Below are positions 52,326 to 62,520 of a stretch of 64,000 nt of DNA, piece after piece. The notes under the pieces were generated by a model that did no database searches, was not told the origin of the DNA, and saw nothing but the letters and a program-made list of their open reading frames with translations. Position 1 is the first letter of the stretch; every line of letters starts with the position of its first letter. The DNA comes from Porphyra umbilicalis. Taxonomy: Eukaryota > Rhodophyta > Bangiophyceae > Bangiales > Bangiaceae. The stretch is from the NCBI GenBank assembly GCA_002049455.2, contig KV918783.1, forward strand, positions 1-64,000, given 5' to 3'. Position numbers and translations under genes: made by a program.

Positions 52326-54884
52326 TCACGGGGGCGGCCAAACCGCCGGCAGTCCCCCGCCGCGCTCCCCCCCCCTCACCCCGTCACGGCCACCCCGCCG
52401 GTCGCCCACCGCCGCCCCGCCCTTGACTGCCGCCGGCGGCATCACGCCCCCCCCCCCCCCCAGCCACGCCTCCAGCGCGACGCGGCCGAGCACCGCCAGG
52501 GGGTTCACCACCGCCGCCGCGGGCGCCCCACCGGCGGCGCCGCCGGCACCGCCGCCGCCGCCGCCGCCGACGCGCGCGCCCACCGCCGCCGGGCTGAGGG
52601 AGGTCAGCGCCGAGACGAGGAGGCCGAGCGCCTGCTGCGACGCGTCGGGCGGGACCGCCACCGCGGGCGGTGGCGCCGCCCCCGCCGACGGCGGGGGTGC
52701 GTGCCGCGCGGGCGGCGGGCGCGCCCGCAGCGGCAGCGGTGGGGGCGGCGCGCCCGCGTTCCCGCCGCCGGCGCCCGTCGTCGGGGGGTTCCAACCCCCC
52801 GCCCTGCCAGCCGCCGGCGGTCGGGTCTCCAACGGCGGGTCGCGCCAGCGGAGCGGACCCGGAAAGGGTGGCAGCGCCTGCCACGGTGGCGGCGGCGGCG
52901 GGGCCCCGCCCCCCGAACTCGCCACCGTTACGGGCGACGCGTCGGCGCCGCGCGACTGCGGCGGCGGCGGCGGCGGCGGCGACAGCGACGACGACGCGCG
53001 GTGGGGGGGGCCCACCGCCGCCGAGACGTCGACGGCCGTCGGTGGCGGCGGCGGTCGGGGCGGCTGCTGCACGCCGCGTGGCGGCGGCGGAAAGAGGCCG
53101 CGCCCGCCGTCGCCGCCACCGGCCGCCGCCGCCGTTGCCGCCACCGCGGCTGTCGGATACCCGCCCGGCGCTGCGGCACGCGGCGCGCACGGGCGCTTGG
53201 CGGGTGGCCCCTCGGCGGCCCAGTCGGGCGCCCCGTGGGCGGCGGGCGGCCGCTCCCAGGCCCGCCCGTCGAGGCAGCCGGCGGCGCCCGCCCCCCGCTC
53301 GGGCGCCCACGCGGGGTGCACGCGCGGCGGCGCCGCGTCGGCACCCACCCACCCCCCGACGGGCGCGGGCGCGGGCGCGGGCCACGGCCCGCGTGCCCGC
53401 GGCGGGGGCCCGTCGACCCGGTCGCCGGCGGCCGACCGCGCCCAGCCGGCGCGCTCCGGCGCCGTGTGCCCGGGCCACCCGTCGCCACAGCGCGTGGGGG
53501 GTCCGCCGGGGGTGGGCGGCCACGCCAGCTCGCGGCGCGCGGCGTGGCCGACCCTGTGGGCAGCGGCGGCGGCCGCGCCCACAGCCGGCAACGGCGGCGA
53601 CGCGTCCCGCGCCCGCTTGCGCGATGATCGAACTCTATCGCCCCAGACACGGTCACGGTCGCGGTCGTGGTCACGCGCCGATTCCGGGTGACGGGGGCGG
53701 TCATGGTCGCGACCCCGGTCACGGTCCCGTTCGCGTTCGCGGTCGTGGCGTCGGTCGCGTTCCCAGTCACGCTCCCGGTCGCGGTCGCGGTCGTCCCGGC
53801 GCTCCCGCTCCCGCCCGCCGTCACGCTCCTGCACGCGCTCATGGTGGGACGACCGGTCCCGCCGCTCGCACCGGCGACCGCCGTATGCGTCCACGTCGTG
53901 CCGGCTGACGTGGCGCAACCGCTCTAGCTCCTCCCGCTCTCGGCTCGACCGGTGCTCCCGTTCCCGACTTGACAGCTTGTGCTCGCACTCCCGGGCGCGC
54001 CACTTTTCCCGGTCCCGGTCCCGGTCCAAGTCCCGGTCGCGCTCGCGCTCGTGCTCGCGCTCGCGCTCGAGCTCGCGCTCCCGCTCCCGCACGCCAATAT
54101 GGGGCGCCCGCTCCCGACTACCGCCTCGCCGCCACTCGCGGTCGCGGTCACGCTCCCGCTCCCGCTCCCACTCCGCCTCACGGTATGGCACCGGCACGAC
54201 GCCCCGCCCAGGCGACTGGAGCGCGTCGCCGCCCCCGCCGCCCCAGTCGCCGCCCCCCCACCCACCCGCCCCCCCCGGCGCGCATCCCCCCCCCCCGCGC
54301 CCCCCCAACCCGGCTCTTGCTGCGCACCGACCCCCTCCCGCGCCCGCCCCCCCCCCCCCCAACCCCCCCCCCCCCCCCGGGCGCCACGCCCGGCGGCCAC
54401 CACGCGACGCCCTCCCCCCCCGGGCCATCCCCAACTCCAACCGCCCGTCCCGCTCGCCCAGCGCCACCGCCACAAGCGACGTGCCGCGCGTCACAAACGG
54501 GGGCAACCCCGCCCCCTGCCCGTCCGCGTCCCCCCCCGGCATGTTGCGCACGTGGAGGAAGGCTGGGAGGTCGTCGGCCGCGCCGGCGCCCCCCCCCCCC
54601 GCGGGCGCGAGGCGCACAAACGCGCCGTACGGGCGGAGGGCGGTGACCGTCGCGGCGGGGTAGGTGGCGCCGACGGACGAGCGGCCGGCGAGGAGGGGGA
54701 AGCCGACCGCCACGGCGGTGCACGCGCCGCGGCCTTCCAGGGGGAGCCGCCTCAGCCGCGCACACGGCAACGACGCGCTGCGGCTGCGGCTGCGGCTGTG
54801 GCTGCGGCCGAGGCCGCGGCCGCGGTGGGCATGGAAGAGGGGGGGCGGGGAAGCGCGCCGGGGGGGGGGCGGCGCGGTGCCCAT
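52326..54884 (-). CDS. S1-domain protein with Arg/Glu-Arg/Asp repeats (paralogue B)
   Basis: It starts at the ATG at 54884; 852 residues. An RS-rich N-terminus (SHSRSRSRSAS) leads to LRRLPLEGRGA and an S1 domain at about residues 72-150 (core ALRPYGAFVRL, then FLHVRNMPGG). Residues ~225-450 are dense in RE, RD and HD dipeptides, typical of splicing factors. A Pro/Gly-rich region follows, and near 760-806 the segments LGLLVSALTSL and NPLAVLGRVALEAWL. Overall order and both conserved motifs match the gene at 45428-47383, so the two are paralogues. RE/RD-rich S1 proteins occur in the spliceosome (for example DHX8-type helicases have S1 plus RS), but no helicase is present. Function is inferred as nuclear RNA binding. 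Confidence 0.72.
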   Translation of the reverse strand: MGTAPPPPRRASPPPLFHAHRGRGLGRSHSRSRSRSASLPCARLRRLPLEGRGACTAVAVGFPLLAGRSSVGATYPAATVTALRPYGAFVRLAPAGGGGAGAADDLPAFLHVRNMPGGDADGQGAGLPPFVTRGTSLVAVALGERDGRLELGMARGGRASRGGRRAWRPGGGGGLGGGGAGAGGGRCAARAGLGGRGGGGCAPGGAGGWGGGDWGGGGGDALQSPGRGVVPVPYREAEWERERERDRDREWRRGGSRERAPHIGVRERERELEREREHERERDRDLDRDRDREKWRARECEHKLSSREREHRSSREREELERLRHVSRHDVDAYGGRRCERRDRSSHHERVQERDGGRERERRDDRDRDRERDWERDRRHDRERERDRDRGRDHDRPRHPESARDHDRDRDRVWGDRVRSSRKRARDASPPLPAVGAAAAAAHRVGHAARRELAWPPTPGGPPTRCGDGWPGHTAPERAGWARSAAGDRVDGPPPRARGPWPAPAPAPVGGWVGADAAPPRVHPAWAPERGAGAAGCLDGRAWERPPAAHGAPDWAAEGPPAKRPCAPRAAAPGGYPTAAVAATAAAAGGGDGGRGLFPPPPRGVQQPPRPPPPPTAVDVSAAVGPPHRASSSLSPPPPPPPQSRGADASPVTVASSGGGAPPPPPPWQALPPFPGPLRWRDPPLETRPPAAGRAGGWNPPTTGAGGGNAGAPPPPLPLRARPPPARHAPPPSAGAAPPPAVAVPPDASQQALGLLVSALTSLSPAAVGARVGGGGGGGAGGAAGGAPAAAVVNPLAVLGRVALEAWLGGGGGVMPPAAVKGGAAVGDRRGGRDGVRGGERGGGLPAVWPPP

Positions 54885-55229
54885 CCCGCGGCGGCGTGGG
54901 AGCAAACCGGCCGACGCAGAGGGGCGGCCGCCGCGGTGCGCCCGGGCGACGCCGGCTGGCGGTGGGCGGTACGAGACCACGAGGGGAGCGGCAGAGTCAG
55001 CAGGGGAGGCGGACAGGATGGTAAAGGGCAGACAGGCCGCCAGAGAGCACGGCGGGCGCGGGGGAAGAGCGACAGGCGGGGTGGTGAGTAGGTGCCGTGG
55101 TCAAGGCGGCAGGCAGCTGGCGGGTCGACCGACCCGCCGCGACCCGGAAGGGCCACGGATCCTCGCCCGAGATGACCGGGCCAGCGTGCACCACGTCTGC
55201 GGGGCTCCTGGCGCATCCGCCGAGACAGT
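54885..55229. other. Upstream region of S1 paralogue B
   Basis: 345 bp of promoter/leader candidate sequence between the S1-B start and the first small MITE. No gene seen. Confidence 0.35.
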
Positions 55230-55395
55230 GAGGGTTATTCTACTACACCAGCCCGAACGTCCGAACGCTGAACGGCCATATCGACATCTCATTGGGCGAC
55301 GTGGCCTCGGCTTGAATGCTTGGCCAATGGAAATTCAACATGGCCGTCCAGCGTTCGGACGTTCGGGGCGTTCGGGCTGGTGTAGAATGACCCTC
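55230..55395. mobile_element. 166-bp inverted-repeat MITE, copy 1
   Basis: The ends are GAGGGTTATTCTACTACACC and GGTGTAGAATGACCCTC. Arms of about 50 bp (CCAGCCCGAACG...GTCCGAACGCTGAACGGCC) pair around an ~60-bp centre containing TTGGGCGACGTGGCCTCGGC. No coding capacity. Confidence 0.85.
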
Positions 55396-55428
55396 ATTGG
55401 GCTGGTGTAGAATGACCCTCATTCTACA

Positions 55429-55595
55429 CCTCATTCTACACCAGCCCGAACGCCCCGAACGTCCGAACGATGAACGGCCATACTGATAGTCCATTGGCCA
55501 AGCATCCCAGCCGAGGCCACGTCGCCCAATGGGATTTCGATATGGCCCTTAAGCGTTCGGACGTTCGGGCGTTCGGGCTGGTGTAGAATGACCCT
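55429..55595. mobile_element. 167-bp inverted-repeat MITE, copy 2 (inverted)
   Basis: Same arms as 55230-55395, with the centre reversed (CCGAGGCCACGTCGCCCAAT). The two copies are separated by ~33 bp that itself repeats the arm end (GGGCTGGTGTAGAATGACCC). Confidence 0.85.
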
Positions 55596-56370
55596 GACTC
55601 CTGAGTCCCCGTTGGCTAATTTGAGACACAGCCGACCCCCAGCCCAATGGGTGGCCGACACACGGCGTCGCCTCGAGTGCGTGCCCGTCCTCGGTGTGTA
55701 TCCTACAGTATGTACAACGGTGTATGTACCACCCGCAAAGACCGAGCGCACCCACGGGTGGTGCGCTGTGGGCGCGGGGGGTCCCCCCCACCACCCCCCG
55801 CGGGTCGTGGAGCCAAACCGTGCGCCACAACGGGTGCCGGGCGTGCCGGCCCCTCGTTGAATCGGTTCCCCTCCCCAGGTGGGTACATCATGTGCTGTAC
55901 CCGCCTCTGATGGCCCTGCCGCGGCCCACCCCGCACCCGTCGCGGGTGCCACCCGCGGGCACGACGCGCGCCCGACCTGCCGCCGCCACCGCGTGTGTGC
56001 CACCCCCGTCGCCCCCCGCCGGGCGCCAGGGAAGCGAGGCGGCGACGGCGCAGGCATCCAACCGCGTCGGGGGCGGTGCGGGCACCCATCATGGGGATGA
56101 TCCCCGCCCCACACCGGCACGCGACGCGGGAGGCCGCCCCCGCGGGGGCGGCCAGACGCGGCCGCCCGCGTCGGGGGCACCAATGCAGCGTGCCGGCGCG
56201 CGCGCCGCCCGCCCCCCCGCGCCCGTGCCGCCGGCGCCGTCACCCGCAACGAGCGTGCCACCCGCCGGCGGTCCACTGTGCCCGACCGCACACCCCGTCG
56301 CGTCCCATCACACCACCGTCCGCCCGCGCCACACACTCAACCCCGCCCCCCCCCCGACGCCCCACCACCC
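55596..56370. other. No gene seen
   Basis: GC-rich spacer between the MITE pair and the 3' end of the methyltransferase-like gene. Long open frames here have no recognisable domain. Confidence 0.4.
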
Positions 56371-57397
56371 TCACAAGGCCTCGGCCACCGTGTCAAACAT
56401 GCGGTCCACGTCAATCCCCATCACCTCCCGCCCCGCGTCCCCCCCCCCCGGCTCGAGGACGCCCCACGCAAAGGCCTCGTTGAAGAAAGAAAAGGGGCTC
56501 AGCCGCAGGTTGTAGCGGTGGCCACCCCCCCCGGGGGCGGCCCACCCCCCCCGGGTGGCCCCGCGCACGCGGCGCCACACACCACCCGCGCCGCCGCCGT
56601 CGGCGGCGGCGGCGGCGGCCGCCGCCGCCGCCCCCCTCCCACCGTCGTCCCCCCCCGCGTTGGACGTGACGGCCGGGTAGTGGTCGACAATGAGGGTGGC
56701 GGCGCCCGCGTCGCGGAGCGCCGACAGGAAGCGCACCGCCTCAATAAGGCTCAGCGTCGGGAGCACGTGCAACGCGAGGACCACGTCCAGATGCGCCGGC
56801 AGGTGGGCGGGGAGGCCGACGGTGGGGAGGAGGACAAACTCCACTTGGCCGGGGAAGGGCGCGTACGCCGCGCGCGCGCGGGCGAGGGGGTCCGCCCCCG
56901 GGGCGGCGGCGGGGGCGAGCACCCCCCCCCCCCCCCCCCCCCGCGACGAGACGCCGACGCACACCAGCTGCACGGGGCGGTACTCGCGCGCGAGCCGGTC
57001 GAGCACCTTTGGCAGCCACCCCGTGTTGCCCCCACACCCGACATCCAACACGTGCGCCGCGTCCGTGCGGCGGATGAGGCGGTGGAGCGCGCGGCAGTAG
57101 GGCGTCGTGCGCGCGTCGCAGTGCGTCGCCCACGTGTCCCGGTGTTTGGCCGAAAAGACGCTCCCTTCGTCGCGCACGGCGGGGCGCCGCCGCTGCGCGG
57201 CGGCGGCGGGCCCGCCGCCGCCGCCGCCGCCGCCTCCCCACAGGGGCCCCCGCCAGGCGCCCAGCGACGGCAGCGGGGGGATGGTCACGTTGCGCACCGC
57301 GTCGAGGAGGGCGTCGGCGCGGCGGCGGGCGAGGGCGGCTGCGAGGGTGGAGAGGGAGTCGCCGGCGGCGCCGTCGCCACCGCCGCCGCCGCCACCG

Positions 57398-57446
<49 letters not shown>

Positions 57447-57639
57447 CATGGTCGGCGCCAGCGACGGGGCCGCCGACGGCGGCGGGGGCGGTGGGCAGAC
57501 GTCCCGCACCACCAGCGCGGCCGTCAGACAAAGAGAGGCGCCCCTCGAGCGCCAGCAGGCCGCCCGCAGCGGCGGCGGCGGCGGCGGCAACGAGCGCCGC
57601 CACCCGCGCGTGCCGCCGTCGGGCCCCCGCCGCCTGCAT
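56371..57639 (-). CDS. Membrane-anchored class I SAM methyltransferase-like protein
   Basis: It starts at the ATG at 57639, chosen because it directly precedes a basic-hydrophobic signal anchor (ARRRHARVAALVAAAAAAAA); 422 residues. A poly-Gly stretch (~65-90) and a second (~135-145) are low-complexity spacers. Motif I of class I methyltransferases is clear at about residues 200-210 (HVLDVGCGGNTGWLP). Later LDVVLALHVLPTLS suits motif IV, and ATLIVDHYP suits motif V/VI. The C-terminal end (RYNLRLSPFSFFNEAF...DRMFDTVAEAL) is well formed. The anchor predicts a type II protein facing the Golgi or ER lumen, or an organelle membrane. The substrate is unknown; methylation of cell-wall galactan or a glycan is one possibility, by inference only. 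Confidence 0.62.
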
Positions 57640-57709
57640 CGTGGGCGGCGAGGAACCGGGGGGGGGCAGGGCGACGTGGAGCGCCCCGACGCCGGTACCG
57701 CGGCGGCGG

Positions 57710-57752
<43 letters not shown>

Positions 57753-58616
57753 GCGGCGGCGCGGCGGCACCGTGGCGACGACGCCGGCGGGGTCGTCGGC
57801 GGGGCGTCGTCCCCACCGCCTGACGCCAGAAAAAAGAGAAGTACGGGTAGCAGCGGAACCGAGGGGGTTTTGACGAGGGAAGAGGACGACAGCGTCACGG
57901 CGTTGCGTTTTGACGAGGGAAGAGGACGACAGCGTCACGGCGTTGCGTTTTGACGAGGGAAGAGGACGACAGCGTCACGGCGCTGCGACGTCAATGCGCG
58001 GTCGGCCCCACGGCTGAGTGGGCAGCAGGTGCGGCTGGCACGGAGCAGTTTCCCCCCATCCCCCCCCCTAGGTCGGCCGCGACAAACCGCTCAGGCCATC
58101 GCGGGGAACTTGCAACCGGCGTCGGAGCAGGTCGACGGGGCGGCCGCGGCGGGGCGTCTGCCGCAGCGGCGGTCAATTCAGCGGCCGAGGCGATGGGGGG
58201 GGGGGCGGACCAAGGCGGGGCGACCGCGTCCAAGTCAAGGTCGGCCGCGCCGCCGAGTCGATCCGACCAAGATTTCGTCGTCGGAACGTATGCGGTGCTA
58301 CTCTTTTGCAAGACGTACAAGTCCGCAATTGGGGTCTGTCTGTTGGAGATCCGAAGCCCGTTGACGGCCGTCGCACCGACCTCCTCGGCCCTCGCCTCGC
58401 GGTCCGCGGATCCGGTCCTCCCACCGGCTGGGGCCCACCCGTACCAAGGTCACGATCCCCACCACGACGTGGAACACCCACTGCCGTGCAAGCAGCCCAG
58501 CCGCCCCCTCCCCCTGCCCTGGCGCCGCTGTGACCTGTCACCCTCGTATCCCTGGTGTCTTTGCTCTCTTGTTGAACGGCGCCCACCCCCCTTGTTCGTT
58601 GCCTCTCCGCGGCGCC
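57640..58616. other. Divergent promoter region, methyltransferase and fibrillin
   Basis: Nearly 1 kb between two divergent genes. It holds three tandem copies of a 40-bp unit (57868-57986). No gene supported. Confidence 0.4.
57868..57986. repeat. Three tandem 40-bp repeats
   Basis: The unit GTTTTGACGAGGGAAGAGGA + CGACAGCGTCACGGCGTTGC repeats three times, almost without change, in the region between divergent genes. Confidence 0.95.
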
Positions 58617-59547
58617 ATGGCGCCCCCCGCCTTTGTGGCGGCCGCCCCCCCGCTGCCGACCGCCCGCCGGGCGGCCGCCGGTCCCACCGGCTGGGCCGGC
58701 CGCCGCCCCGCGGTCTCCCCTGTCCCCGCCCACCCACCCCCCTGCCGGCGCGCCGCTCCATCCCCCCCTGCCATCACGGCCAAGAAGCAGCCCCCCCGGC
58801 GCGCCAAGCCTGCGGCCGACGCGTCCCCCCCCCCGCCGCCGCGCCGTCGACCGCCCCCGCCCCCGCCGCCGCCGCCGCCGCCACCGAAGGTACTGCTCCC
58901 CCCTCTCCCTCTAGCGGCAGCTCCCCCCCCCATCGGAGCTCGCGGCGCGGCTGCTCGCCCTCACCCGCCCCGTCAATTGCGGCTATGACTTTATCGAGGG
59001 CACCCCGGACCCCGTCGAGTACGACATTGACGATGCGGTGGCGGCGCTGGAGGCGGCCGGGGAGGCGGCCCCCCCCGCGGCGACCTCCCCCGACCTCGTC
59101 GGCACGTGGCGCCTGCGCTACACCACCTCCCCCGCGGTGCGGTACGTGGGCGGCCTGACGGGCATGCAGGGGCTCCTCCCCGGCGGCGGCACCTCCGTGT
59201 CGGTCGACCGCCTCATTGACGAGCCGGACGAGCCCGTTTGCCGGATGGTCGAGGAGCTCTCGTGGACGCCCCCGTGGGGCAACGACCCGCGCCCAGTCAC
59301 CGTGTCGGTCGTCGGCAGCCTCCGCCGGGGGGGGTCGGGCTGGGGGGGGCTGAGCGGGGGGGGGGTCGGCCGCCTAAAGTGGGCCCCCGAGCGCCTGTCG
59401 GTCGGCCCGCTGCGGCCGTGGGGGGACAGCTGGAAGAGCCTCCGTCCGTGGACGGTTATGGACGTGAGTTGGGTGGGGGACGGGGTGCAGGTGGCGCGGG
59501 GGCAGACGGGCTACGTGTTTGTGTTTGAAAAGGTGGAGGACGCGTGA
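58617..59547 (+). CDS. Plastid lipid-associated protein (PAP/fibrillin family)
   Basis: It starts at the ATG at 58617 with an Ala/Pro/Arg-rich transit-peptide-like leader (~100 residues), including a long Pro run. The mature part reads in another frame from about 58930: ELAARLLALTRPVNCGYDF, then DLVGTWRLRYTTSPAVRYVG, DRLIDEPDEPVCRMVEEL, RLSVGPLRPWGDSW and the end DGVQVARGQTGYVFVFEKVE. That is the lipocalin-like PAP/fibrillin pattern, with the conserved start (VGTWRL) and end (RG..GYVFVF). Fibrillins coat plastoglobules and thylakoids and bind lipids or quinones. The frame switch falls on the C run at 58920-58930 (a 25-bp GT...AG just before it is too short for an intron). Divergent from the methyltransferase gene. 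Confidence 0.75.
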
Positions 59548-59847
59548 AGGGGGGGGGGGGGGGGGGGGGGGTGCATGGGGCTGCGGGAGCGTGTCGGGCG
59601 TGTCGTGTGCGTGGCGGCGTTGACCGCCTTGGTTTTTTTGCTTTTTTAGCGGGGCGGGATGCAAGCACGGAGCAGACGGGTTGGCGGCGGCTGGCCGACG
59701 GGCGGGACGGAACGGTCCTGTATGCCTGCTCGACCTCCTCTTTTTTTTTTTTTTGTTCTCTCTTCCCTTTGTGTTGCTGCGTTGCTGCCGGCCACCTGTG
59801 CCTTTGCGCTCATCTGTACAAGTGGCGCCGCCGCCCCCCGCCGCTGG
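59548..59847. other. Intergenic, between convergent fibrillin and UBA3
   Basis: 300 bp with a G run (59550-59570) and a T run (59741-59754). Probably the 3' ends of both genes. Confidence 0.4.
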
Positions 59848-61198
59848 TCACGGCCACGTCACGACCACGGTGCGGGCCCCCCCCATGGCGCGGTCGGTCA
59901 CGATGAGCTCCCCCCCCCGCTCGAGCAGCGCGTCGACGCGCTTCCCCGCGTTCCCGCGCGTCGCTTCGACGAGCGCCGGGGGCCCCTCGGCGGCCCACAC
60001 GAGCGCGCCCGTCGCGGCGACGCGGAGCACCGGCGACCGCGTGCGGAGGGCCGGCTCGGCGGCGAGGGCGTCGAGGAGCTCCTCGAGGGGCACCCCCCCC
60101 CCCCCCCGAGGGTCACCGTGCGGGGCACCCCCCCCCCGCCACACACCTCGCAATCGCCCCGCCGCTCCGTCTCGTACGTGTACGAGTAGACGCCGGCGGT
60201 GCCATTGACCATCACATAGTTGCGGAGGGGGCCCGCCGCGCACGTGGCGAGCTTCCACGCCTCCACCGCGCACGCCGCCGCAATGACCGCGTTGGTCGAC
60301 GCAACCGCCGGCACAATGTGTTTGACGACGCCCGCGGCGAGGCGGCGCGTCACGCCGGGGATGTGAAAGGCCGCCGCGCGCGCGGCCGCCGCGTCGGTCA
60401 ACCACGTCAGGTGGTTGGGGTTGTCCGCGTCAAAGGCGACGCCCGCCCCAAACGGCGCCGCCCGCGGGTACTCAACGACGTGCGCATACTCGACGCAGTG
60501 TTCCGGCAGGCGCGGCGTGTTGGCAAGCGTACACAGCGGGTACGTTTTGGGCGTGTCAAACATGGAGAGGGTGCACTCAAAGCAGGCCGACAGGCGGGGG
60601 AGGATGACCCGCGCTTGGCCCATGAGGCCCTCGGAGCCGCCGTCAATCCACGGGATGAGGCCCGAGCGGTCAACTTCCCCCGTGTCGGGGTCGACGGCGA
60701 CGAGGGAGACGAGCGTCGCGTTGAGCCACCGCCGCGCGTCGATCGAGTCGAGGCCCGCGACGATCAAGTTGAACTGCGCGTACCACTCGGGGGGGCGCCG
60801 CGTCAAATCCCCCACGTGCGGGGTGACGGTCAGCCCCGGCACGCGCGCGCGGATGTAGGCGGCGGCGACGGCCGCCTTGGGCTTCCCCACGTCGGCCGCT
60901 CGAAAGAGGAACTGGCGGTTGAGGTTGGACACGTCAATCGTGTCCATGTCAATGACGTCGAGGCGGCCAAAGCCGGCGAGCGCCAAATCCTTGAGCAACT
61001 CACACCCGAGGCCCCCGGCGCCAACGACGAGGACGCGGACGTCATTGTGGAGCGTCGCCAGCACGTCCGTCGCGTCGGCGGCGGAAAAGTCGGCGGTTGC
61101 CGACGGGCCGGGGCGGGTGAGGAGCCGCCGCGCGTCTGACCAGCGGGGGCAGCCGGGGGCGTAGGGGGCGGGGGGGGGGGGGGGTCCGACGTGTCCAT
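59848..61198 (-). CDS. UBA3: NEDD8-activating enzyme E1 catalytic subunit
   Basis: It starts at the ATG at 61198 (MDTSDPPPP...). The body has the ThiF/E1 adenylation fold: VLVVGAGGLGCELLKDLAL, DMDTIDVSNLNRQFLFR and DVGKPKA near the N-terminus. The catalytic-cysteine segment YPLCTLANTPRLPEHCVEY is diagnostic for UBA3. IPGVTRRLAAGVVKHIVPAVAS and the CEVCGGG zinc-type end follow, then a C-terminal ubiquitin-fold domain (LEELLDALAAEPALR...GGARTVVVTW) that binds the E2 UBC12. UBA3 with APPBP1/NAE1 adenylates NEDD8 and passes it to UBC12 for cullin neddylation. Two frame changes fall on homopolymers: the G run at 61168-61184 and the C run at 60091-60107. All motifs are intact in their own frames. 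Confidence 0.92.
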
Positions 61199-62130
61199 GG
61201 CAGCCGCCACTCGGGCGGCCGGGTGCCGGCGGTGGGCGGCAGACCAGCAGGCAGGCGCGGGGGAGGGGTGGCGCGTCTCGGCGGCTTGAAGCACACACAC
61301 GTGGTGACGGCACCGCGGTGGGTGTGCCGAGCGAGGAGGGGTGGCTCGGAACAACCGGCTGCGGGACACGGGCGCTGGTCAGTGGCCAAGTCGGTGGTGG
61401 GTGGGGCGCAACCGCATCGAGCCCGCCAGCGTGATGCCCGCTCAAGCCACGTGTGTCGAGGTCCACGGAAGCGTGCCAACCCCACCAAAAAGGAATGATA
61501 GTTGGGCGCCAACGAAATAAGACGGGACAGAAAGTGCTGCAGTTGGTCACAGATAGGCATACCAGGGCTATAAATGCAAGTTCCTGGCACACGCTCACCG
61601 GCTTCAATCTCCATCTTCCACCGACCGCCCTCCACCGCCTGATCCTCGCTCGCTGGCCGCGTCCCGCCGCGGGACCAGTTCAACGGTTGGCCGTGCAATC
61701 CGGCGCCCGCTGCTGCGCACCAGCACGCGCCCGCGCCGCCGCCACGCACGCGGCGGCGGCGGCGCGCCGCCGCCGCCGCCGCCGCCGCCCCCTTCCACCC
61801 GCCGCCACCGCCCCGCGCCCGCGCACCGGGGCCGCACGGCGGGATGCGGCGGCCGGGCCGCACGGCTGCGGCAGCGTGCGGCGAGGCGGCGGCGCGGGCG
61901 CCCCCCGGTGGCGGCCTCGGGGGGCCGCGCGTCCCCACCGGCTGGGCGGCGTAGACGCGGCGCGCGCGCTCGGTGTAAAAGGCGACCGCGTGGCCGCCTC
62001 CCCCAATCTCCCACCCCTGCCGTCAAGCAACACACGCCGCCACGTCTGCCGTGTACACACTTCCTCGTCCCCGCCCAACCGACAACCAGCTACCCTCTTC
62101 CTTCCTCCCCCCCCCCCCCCCACGAGTACC
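61199..62130. other. Divergent promoter region, UBA3 and one-helix protein
   Basis: About 930 bp. A TATAAATG at 61569-61576 could be a core promoter on the plus strand. The remainder is GC-rich with no supported gene. Confidence 0.4.
61569..61576 (+). promoter_or_regulatory. Possible TATA box
   Basis: TATAAATG in otherwise very GC-rich DNA, about 555 bp before the one-helix protein start. It would imply a long leader or an unseen intron. Confidence 0.3.
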
Positions 62131-62520
62131 ATGGCCTTCATCGGCTCTGCCGCGGCGCTGCCGCTCGGCGCCCCGCGGGCGCCTCTCGCCGTGTCGGCGC
62201 GCACGTCGGCCTTTACGGCCGCGCGCGGTGCGGTCGCCCCCTGCCCCCCCGCCGCCGCCCCCGCGCGGCTGGCCATGATGGCCGGCAAGCCGCCCAACCG
62301 GTTTGACAACAAGGTGGCGTCGACGCAGGACAAGCTCGGCGCCCCGTCGGTCGCGCAGGGGTCGACGGGCAAGGGCTTTACGCGCTCCTCAGAGATCATC
62401 AATGGCCGCTACGCCATGATTGGCTTCATCGCGGGGCTGGTGGTGGAGCTCGGCACGGGCCGCAGCGTCTACGAACAAATCAAGCTGCCGATTGAGCTCA
62501 TCACCAAGGTGCTGCAGTGA
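62131..62520 (+). CDS. One-helix protein (HLIP/OHP-type, LHC superfamily)
   Basis: 129 residues from the ATG at 62131. The first ~50 residues are a plastid transit peptide (MAFIGSAAALPLGAPRAPLA, ending near ARLAMMAG). The mature protein has one membrane helix with the chlorophyll-binding signature TRSSEIINGRYAMIGFIAGL (E..NGR.AM.G) at about 86-105. That is the helix shared by high-light-induced proteins and LHC helices 1 and 3. Such proteins sit in thylakoids, bind pigments and protect photosystem assembly or quench excess light. High-light induction is known for the family but not shown here. Divergent from UBA3. Confidence 0.9.
   Translation: MAFIGSAAALPLGAPRAPLAVSARTSAFTAARGAVAPCPPAAAPARLAMMAGKPPNRFDNKVASTQDKLGAPSVAQGSTGKGFTRSSEIINGRYAMIGFIAGLVVELGTGRSVYEQIKLPIELITKVLQ

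Noticed and set aside
58888-58912. 25-bp GT...AG segment in the fibrillin gene as an intron
   Set aside because: Too short for a normal spliceosomal intron; the adjacent C run explains the frame change better.
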